Shown one piece after another: positions 58,883-64,000 of a stretch of 64,000 nucleotides of DNA. The DNA is from Paraburkholderia elongata (GTDB lineage: Bacteria > Pseudomonadota > Gammaproteobacteria > Burkholderiales > Burkholderiaceae), in contig NZ_WOEZ01000040.1 of assembly GCF_013177735.1 (NCBI RefSeq), positions 1-64,000 of the forward strand, in the 5' to 3' direction. Made by a program: the position numbers and the translations under genes. The notes under the pieces were generated by a model that saw only the letters and a program-made list of their open reading frames with translations, was not told the DNA's origin and did not search any database. Position 1 is the stretch's first letter, and every line of letters starts with the position of its first letter.

Positions 58883-59938
58883 TCACTCCTCTTCCACTTC
58901 GGAGTGCGGGCTGGCCAGACTCCGCCACAGCAGCACCGGGATGATCAGCGTGAACACGATCACTTCCTTATAAGCGCTCGCCCAGAACGACGAATACGAT
59001 TCCAGCAAACCGACGAGGATCGAACCTGCGGCTGCCAGCGGATAACTGACCAGGCCGCCGATAATCGCCCCCACGAAGCCCTTCAAACCGATCAGGAAGC
59101 CCGAGTCGTAGTAGATGGTGGTCAAGGGTGCGACAAGGATGCCGCACAGCGCACCGAGCCCCGCAGCGAGTGTGAACGCGAGGCGCCCTGCTTGCGTCGT
59201 GCCGATGCCGACGAGCCGCGCGCCGAGCCGGTTCACCGAGGTCGCGCGCAAAGCCTTGCCGGAAATCGAGCGATCGAAGTACAGATAGAGCCCAGCGATC
59301 AGCACCACCGCCGTGCCGACCACCCACAGGCTTTGCCCGGAAATCGACAGCGTGCCGAGGTTGAAGGTCGTATCGGAGAACGCCGTGGTGCGCGAACCTT
59401 CAGCGCCGAACATCACGAGCCCGAGGCCGACCATCGCAAAGTGAACCGCCACCGCCACGATCAACAGCAGCAACGTGGTCGCCTCCGCGATCGGTTCATA
59501 CGCGAGCCGGTAGACGAACGGCCCCATCGGAATCACGATCAGGAGTGTCAGCGCGATCTGCGCGATCATCGGCAGCGGATGTAGGAAAACGCCTTGTGTG
59601 AGCGCGTAGACCGCGATCGGAAACAGCAGGTATTTGCTCACCAGCATCACTAGTGTGCGCGCCGCATGCCGGCGTCTTTCGGGATGCCGCACCAGCCCCG
59701 CTACCTCGACGACAAAACACGCCGCGCCCATCGCCATCAGCAACCAGCACGTTGCAGGAAATTTCTGTGTCTGCAGTGCGGCGAGCGTCAGCGCGCCATA
59801 CGAAACAAACTCCCCCTGCGGGATAAAGATCACCCGAGTCACGGAGAACACCAGCACCAGCGCGAGCGCGAGCAGCGCGTAAATCGCGCCAGTGGTGATG
59901 CCGTCCTGCGCGAGGATCGCCGCAATTGATAGATCCAT
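58883..59938 (-). CDS. livH: LIV ABC transporter permease LivH
   Basis: 351 residues from ATG 59938 (DLSIAAILAQDGITTGAIYA). Family segments include LVFSVTRVIFIPQGEFVSYGAL, ALRATSVNRLGARLVGIGT and GFVGAIIGGLVSYPLAAAG. It is about 50 residues longer than E. coli LivH because of an insertion near residues 65-130 that adds charged sequence and extra membrane helices. Four bases separate it from livMG. Confidence 0.92.
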   Translation of the reverse strand: MDLSIAAILAQDGITTGAIYALLALALVLVFSVTRVIFIPQGEFVSYGALTLAALQTQKFPATCWLLMAMGAACFVVEVAGLVRHPERRRHAARTLVMLVSKYLLFPIAVYALTQGVFLHPLPMIAQIALTLLIVIPMGPFVYRLAYEPIAEATTLLLLIVAVAVHFAMVGLGLVMFGAEGSRTTAFSDTTFNLGTLSISGQSLWVVGTAVVLIAGLYLYFDRSISGKALRATSVNRLGARLVGIGTTQAGRLAFTLAAGLGALCGILVAPLTTIYYDSGFLIGLKGFVGAIIGGLVSYPLAAAGSILVGLLESYSSFWASAYKEVIVFTLIIPVLLWRSLASPHSEVEEE

Positions 59939-60143
59939 ACTTCCTCGTCCTGAAGCGTCGAAATCGAAACCGGGAAACCGTCGTGGCGGCAGAACCCGCG
60001 GCCGGCCACCGACCAGCAATGCCTGAAAAGGCGACCGCCGCGCCGGAATACGGCGCGGCGGTCGTCGCCATTGTCATCGAACAGAATGGCAATGCGGCGT
60101 CATGCGCCGCACGTTGCGCGAGAGGCGCGTACCGCTTTTGTTG

Positions 60144-61304
60144 TTAGTCGTTCTGCAGCTTCCACTTGCCGTCGACGATCTGCACGATCACGCGCGCACG
60201 CTTGTCGAGGCCGTTGTGGTCGGTCGTCGTGGTGTTCATGATGCCGTGCGAGACCGGCAGTTCCTTGATGTTTTCCAGTGCACCACGCAGTGCCACGCGG
60301 AACGCCTCAGAACCCGGCTGAGCGGTCCTCAGCGCGACCGGAATCGCAGCTTGCAGCATCTGGCCGGCATCCCATGCGTGACCGCCGAAGGTCGCCACCG
60401 AGCCCGCGCCATACGCTTTCTCATACGCTGCCTTATAGGCTTCCGCCGACTTCTTCACCGGATTCGATTCCGGCAGTTGATCCGCCACGAGGATCGGGCC
60501 GGCCGGCAGGAATTCGCCTTCGCAATCCTTGCCGCACACGCGCAGGAAGTCGTTGTTGGCGACGCCGTGCGTCTGATAGACCTTGCCCTTGTAGCCGCGC
60601 TCCTTGAGCGTCTTGGCCGGCAGCGCCGACGGCGTGCCTGCACCCGCGATCAGCACCGCGTCCGGGTTCGCGCTCATCATCTTCAGCACCTGGCCGGTCA
60701 CCGATGCGTCGGTGCGGTTAAAGCGTTCGTTGGAGACGATCTTCAGATGATGTGCCGCGGCCGCAGCGGTGAAGACGTTGTTCCAGCCCTCGCCGTACGC
60801 ATCAGCAAAACCGATGAAGCCGACCGTCTTCACGCCGTGACGCTCCATGTAGTCGGCGATTGCGTCAGCCATCAGGCTGTCGTTTTGCGGCGGTTTGAAG
60901 GCCCATGCGCGCTTGGCGTCCATCGGCGAGATGATCGCGGCCGATGCCCCCAGCGAGATCACCGGCGTCTTGCCTTCCGCTGCAGGGTCGAGCATCGCCA
61001 GCGAATTCGGCGTGGTCGTCGATCCGATGATCGCGTCCACGTGGTCTTCATCGATCAGCTTACGGGTGTTCTGCACGGCCTTGCCGGTGTCCGATGCATC
61101 GTCAAGCACGATGTACTGCACCGTCTTGCCGCCGATCTCTTTGGGCAGCAATGCGATCGTGTTCTTTTCAGGAATCCCGAGCGATGCGGTCGGCCCCGTC
61201 GTGGACAGCGTGACGCCGATTTTCACCTGCGCGAAGGCAGCGCCCGCGCCGCACATCAACGCCATCGCGATACCGGTGCGTACCCATTGCTTTGTCTTTT
61301 TCAT
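60144..61304 (-). CDS. LIV-type periplasmic binding protein (LivK-like, copy A)
   Basis: 386 residues from ATG 61304. A signal peptide with KKTKQW and an Ala/Gly-rich core ends at FAQ. The Peripla_BP_6 domain begins VKIGVTLSTTGPTASLGIPE. NTIALLPKEIGGKTVQYIVLD and the C-terminal VQIVDGKWKL are typical. It is first in the livK-livH-livMG-livF locus and so is its cognate receptor. Another copy with very similar sequence lies at 61721-62887; aromatic or aliphatic acids are possible ligands as well as Leu/Ile/Val. Confidence 0.9.
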   Translation of the reverse strand: MKKTKQWVRTGIAMALMCGAGAAFAQVKIGVTLSTTGPTASLGIPEKNTIALLPKEIGGKTVQYIVLDDASDTGKAVQNTRKLIDEDHVDAIIGSTTTPNSLAMLDPAAEGKTPVISLGASAAIISPMDAKRAWAFKPPQNDSLMADAIADYMERHGVKTVGFIGFADAYGEGWNNVFTAAAAAHHLKIVSNERFNRTDASVTGQVLKMMSANPDAVLIAGAGTPSALPAKTLKERGYKGKVYQTHGVANNDFLRVCGKDCEGEFLPAGPILVADQLPESNPVKKSAEAYKAAYEKAYGAGSVATFGGHAWDAGQMLQAAIPVALRTAQPGSEAFRVALRGALENIKELPVSHGIMNTTTTDHNGLDKRARVIVQIVDGKWKLQND

Positions 61305-61660
61305 GCAAGTCTCCAAACGCTTTGACGCGCGTATCTGTAATCCGGCGCACGGGCCGGGTGTCTGAATCTAGTTATAGGGTTCAGGCATGCCAAGCATGGT
61401 TTTCCCTGCTCAGCGTCAATGCCTTCGCCGTTCTAGTGCCACTCCCCTGCTGCGAACCACTGCTGCGATTTCTTATGCGCGAAACACTAACATGTTAGTA
61501 GTATTGCGTTCTGCATTACCCACGGTCAATAGACTGTCGCCCGAATGCGGGTTTGTCCTGAAACCGGCCGCTTTAGCCACGCTTTGACCGCACTTTCAAC
61601 ACCGATCCTTCGCTTGTCCAACGCACTTCACGCACCGCCATTCATCAAACGCGGGCAATA
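61305..61660. other. Spacer between the two binding-protein genes
   Basis: About 355 bp without a supported gene. It should hold the promoter of the first LIV locus. ACATGTTAGTAG near 61490 and neighbouring AT-rich bases may be part of it, but no boxes are claimed. Confidence 0.35.
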
Positions 61661-61691
61661 AAAAAGACGCGTCAACTGCACGCGTCTTTTT
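61661..61691 (-). terminator. Intrinsic terminator after the second binding protein
   Basis: AAAAAGACGCGT / ACGCGTCTTTTT with a seven-base loop, located 30 bp beyond the stop of the gene at 61721. Confidence 0.85.
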
Positions 61692-61720
61692 GATGGGGTT
61701 CCGTATCGCTTCGCCTTCGC

Positions 61721-62887
61721 TCAGTCGCCGGACAGCTTCCACTTGCCGCCGACGATCTCCACCATCACACGCGCCCGCTGGTCGAGACCAGAATGGTCGT
61801 TCGCGCTCATGTTGAAGATGCCGTGGGAAGCAGGCATGTCTTTAGTGCTTTCGAGTGCCGCACGCAGCGCTTCGCGGAACGCGGGCGTGCCCGGCTGACC
61901 TTTCTTCAGCGCAAGCGGGATCGCGCGTTGCAGCAACAAGCCTGCATCCCACGCGTGACCGCCGAATGTCGACACCGAACCGGCGCCGTACGCGGCTTCA
62001 TACGCATGCTTGTACGCGAGCGAAGTTTTCTTCACCGGGTTCGAATCGGGCAGTTGGTCGGCAACCAGCAACGGACCGGCGGGCAGATAGGTGCCTTCGC
62101 AATCCTTGCCGCACACACGCAGGAAGTCATTATTGGCGACGCCGTGCGTCTGATAGTACTTGCCCTTGTAGCCGCGTTCCTTGAGGGTTTTTTGCGGCAG
62201 CGCGGCCGGGGTGCCCGCGCCGGCGATCAGTACCGCATCCGGATTCTGCGACATGATCTTCAGCACCTGGCCGGTCACTGAAGCATCGTTGCGCGCGAAA
62301 CGTTCGTTCGCAACGATCTTGATCTTGGCGGGATCGGCCGCCTTGCCGAATTCCTTGAACCAGCTTTCGCCGTACGCATCTGCAAAGCCAATGAACCCGA
62401 CCGTCTTCACGCCGTGATTCGCCATATGCTGCGCGATCGCGGTGGCCATCAGAATGTCGTTTTGCGGTGTCTTGAAGACCCATGCGCGCTTCGCATCCAT
62501 CGGCTCGACGATGCTCGCCGCAGCGGCCATGGAGATCATTGGCGTGGTGCTTTCGGCGGCGACGTCGATCATGGCGAGCGAATTCGGCACGACGGTCGAG
62601 CCGATCAACGCATCCACGTGATCTTCGCTGGTGAGCTTGCGTGCGTTCTTGACGGCCTGGGTCGAATCCGTGGCGTCGTCGAGCACGATGTAGTCGATTT
62701 TCTGGCCGGCCACCTCTTTAGGCAGCAGCGCAATCGTGTTCTTTTCCGGAATACCGAGCGATGCAGCCGGCCCCGTTGCCGACACCGTGACGCCGATTTT
62801 CACGTCCGCGAATGCATGGCCGCTCCATGCTGCGGATACTCCGGTCGCGACCAATGCCGCGCTTATCCAACGCAATGCCGACTTCAT
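61721..62887 (-). CDS. LIV-type periplasmic binding protein (copy B)
   Basis: 388 residues with a signal peptide ending near HAFA. It shares long stretches with copy A at 60144, for example TGPAASLGIPEKNTIALLPK, VKTVGFIGFADAYGE and THGVANNDFLRVCGKDCEG. It clearly arose by tandem duplication. Each copy has its own terminator or promoter spacing, so they can be expressed separately and may differ in ligand. No permease lies between it and copy A, so it may share that transporter. Confidence 0.9.
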   Translation of the reverse strand: MKSALRWISAALVATGVSAAWSGHAFADVKIGVTVSATGPAASLGIPEKNTIALLPKEVAGQKIDYIVLDDATDSTQAVKNARKLTSEDHVDALIGSTVVPNSLAMIDVAAESTTPMISMAAAASIVEPMDAKRAWVFKTPQNDILMATAIAQHMANHGVKTVGFIGFADAYGESWFKEFGKAADPAKIKIVANERFARNDASVTGQVLKIMSQNPDAVLIAGAGTPAALPQKTLKERGYKGKYYQTHGVANNDFLRVCGKDCEGTYLPAGPLLVADQLPDSNPVKKTSLAYKHAYEAAYGAGSVSTFGGHAWDAGLLLQRAIPLALKKGQPGTPAFREALRAALESTKDMPASHGIFNMSANDHSGLDQRARVMVEIVGGKWKLSGD

Positions 62888-63107
62888 CCCGCTCCTCGAT
62901 CTACCCCGTTATTCATTTGAATTTAAATCCGCGGATTTAAATCACCGACCCAGCGGTCGGTGAATAGCGAGTTTAGCGGACGAAAGCCCCGCGCTGCAAG
63001 CATTTCGCAGGGTAGCGCTGGGTGAAATTGGGTGTGGTTCGGTGAATAAAAAAGGGGCACCGAATTAGCGCAAGATTTGAATGGCGCTTTATGAAAAGTA
63101 CAAATAA

Positions 63108-63141
63108 AAAGCGCTGTTGGATATCAATCCAACAGCGCTTT
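63108..63141 (-). terminator. Intrinsic terminator downstream of the livM fragment
   Basis: A perfect 15-bp stem (AAAGCGCTGTTGGAT and its complement) with an ATCA loop. On the minus strand it is followed by TTTATTTG-like U-rich sequence. It probably ends the operon whose last visible gene is at 63408, although 266 bp separate them. Confidence 0.7.
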
Positions 63142-63407
63142 CGTCTGGGCACTGAGTGCCTCATTGTCTCCTCGTTCTCCACCTGCAAATTTCGTGGTGC
63201 ATCAGAACTGCATGAAGATTAAACGAGCACTTAGCCGGCTACAACTAGCAATTACCCTAGTGGTGCACTGCGGCACAAATTTGGGGCACGGTTTGTGTGG
63301 CTTGGGTCGCGAGGGCCGACGCTATGCACCACGCAAGATCCAGCCTAGCCGACTTCAAGACCGCCGAATTATATCGGACGCCAAAGCAATTCAAATTCTG
63401 CGCAGTT

Positions 63408-64000
63408 TCAGGCCCGTAACGGCCGCACTCGCGCGACGATCTCACCGACAATGCCGCGCCGGAACGCCAGCACGCAGGCAATGAAAATCACGCCCGTCAC
63501 GATGGTCACGGATTCGCCCAGCGACCGGAACCAGTCCACCCCGGTTGTCGTTGCCAGCGCCGTGCCGATATCGCCGAGCCGGTCTTCGAGTGCGACGATC
63601 AGCGCCGCGCCGAGCAGCGGCCCGAACAGCGTGCCCATGCCACCGACGAGCGTCATCAGGATCACCAGGCCCGACATGGTCCAGTACGCGTCGCTCAGCG
63701 TCTCAAAGCCCTGCACCAGCACCTTGAGCGAGCCCGCCAATCCGGCGATCCCTGCGGACAGAATGAAAGCCAGCAGCTTGAAGCGATCGGTGTCATAACC
63801 CAGCGACACGGCGCGCGGCTCGTTCTCCTTGATCGCCACCAGCACCTGCCCGAACGGTGAATGTACGATCCGCACGATCAGCAGGAATGCCAGCACCATC
63901 ACGGCCAGCACGACAAAGTACAGCGTCATGTCCGACGACAGATCCAGCAAGCCGAACAGCTTGCCGCGCGGCACGCCTTGCAGGCCGTCCTCGCCGTGCG
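63408..64000 (-). CDS. Branched-chain amino acid permease LivM (3' part)
   Basis: The visible 197 residues are the C-terminal half of a LivM permease; the frame runs off the right edge (GEDGLQGVPRGKLFG). Membrane segments include YFVVLAVMVLAFLLIVRI, FKLLAFILSAGIAGLAGSL and MSGLVILMTLVGGMGTLFGP. The conserved LVAIKENEPRAVSLGYD loop contacts the ATPases. It belongs to a second LIV locus that continues beyond the window. Confidence 0.93.
   Translation of the reverse strand, partial: HGEDGLQGVPRGKLFGLLDLSSDMTLYFVVLAVMVLAFLLIVRIVHSPFGQVLVAIKENEPRAVSLGYDTDRFKLLAFILSAGIAGLAGSLKVLVQGFETLSDAYWTMSGLVILMTLVGGMGTLFGPLLGAALIVALEDRLGDIGTALATTTGVDWFRSLGESVTIVTGVIFIACVLAFRRGIVGEIVARVRPLRA

Overview
The window comes from a beta-proteobacterium of the Burkholderiaceae, most likely Paraburkholderia or Burkholderia. 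Gene content, high GC and protein wording (Rep, GcvP, PutA, HemE and LivMG variants) all fit. It lies near the replication origin of the main chromosome: it carries mnmG-rsmG-parA-parB followed by the F1Fo ATP synthase operon, and two perfect parS sites (54721-54736 and 56274-56289).

Layout. Positions 1-1855 are decayed DNA holding the 3' end of an IS91-type transposase and one possible tiny membrane protein. A Tat-exported multicopper oxidase follows (1882-3390). Positions 3704-12342 form a composite genomic island ending at a tRNA-Arg(CCG) gene. It holds two copies of the end of a P2-like portal gene, a possible gpD tail-gene end, a BrnT/BrnA toxin-antitoxin pair, the 3' scrap of a first integrase, a low-GC cargo block (a JAB-like protein with a small partner, then a HEPN-like gene followed by an HNH gene), a broken replication ATPase, 21-bp iterons, an excisionase-like gene and a complete tyrosine integrase.

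Positions 12714-43000 are core genome: di-haem cytochrome c, Rep helicase, a Gfo/Idh/MocA oxidoreductase, a lipoprotein, a tandem glycine riboswitch with gcvTHP, an alginate-lyase-like protein, L-serine dehydratase, a ThDP enzyme, a decayed toxin-antitoxin remnant, a branched-chain amino acid binding protein, trifunctional PutA with a striking operator-like palindrome, YeiH, PriA, HemE, a PheC-like dehydratase, a probable free-standing small RNA and an acyl-CoA synthetase.

Positions 43107-50948 carry the atpIBEFHAGDC operon on the minus strand, and 51725-56154 carry mnmG-rsmG-parA-parB. From 56330 to the end are two branched-chain amino acid (LIV) transport loci: livK-livH-livMG(fused)-livF, then a second binding protein and the end of a separate livM permease.

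Themes. Glycine and serine catabolism sit together (riboswitch, GCV system, SdaA). Amino-acid uptake and catabolism recur (LIV systems, PutA). The most novel material is the island cargo (5326-8473), the parS site that doubles as the livF terminator, the putA operator and the orphan small RNA. All similarity statements are by eye from motifs and remembered families; no database search was run.
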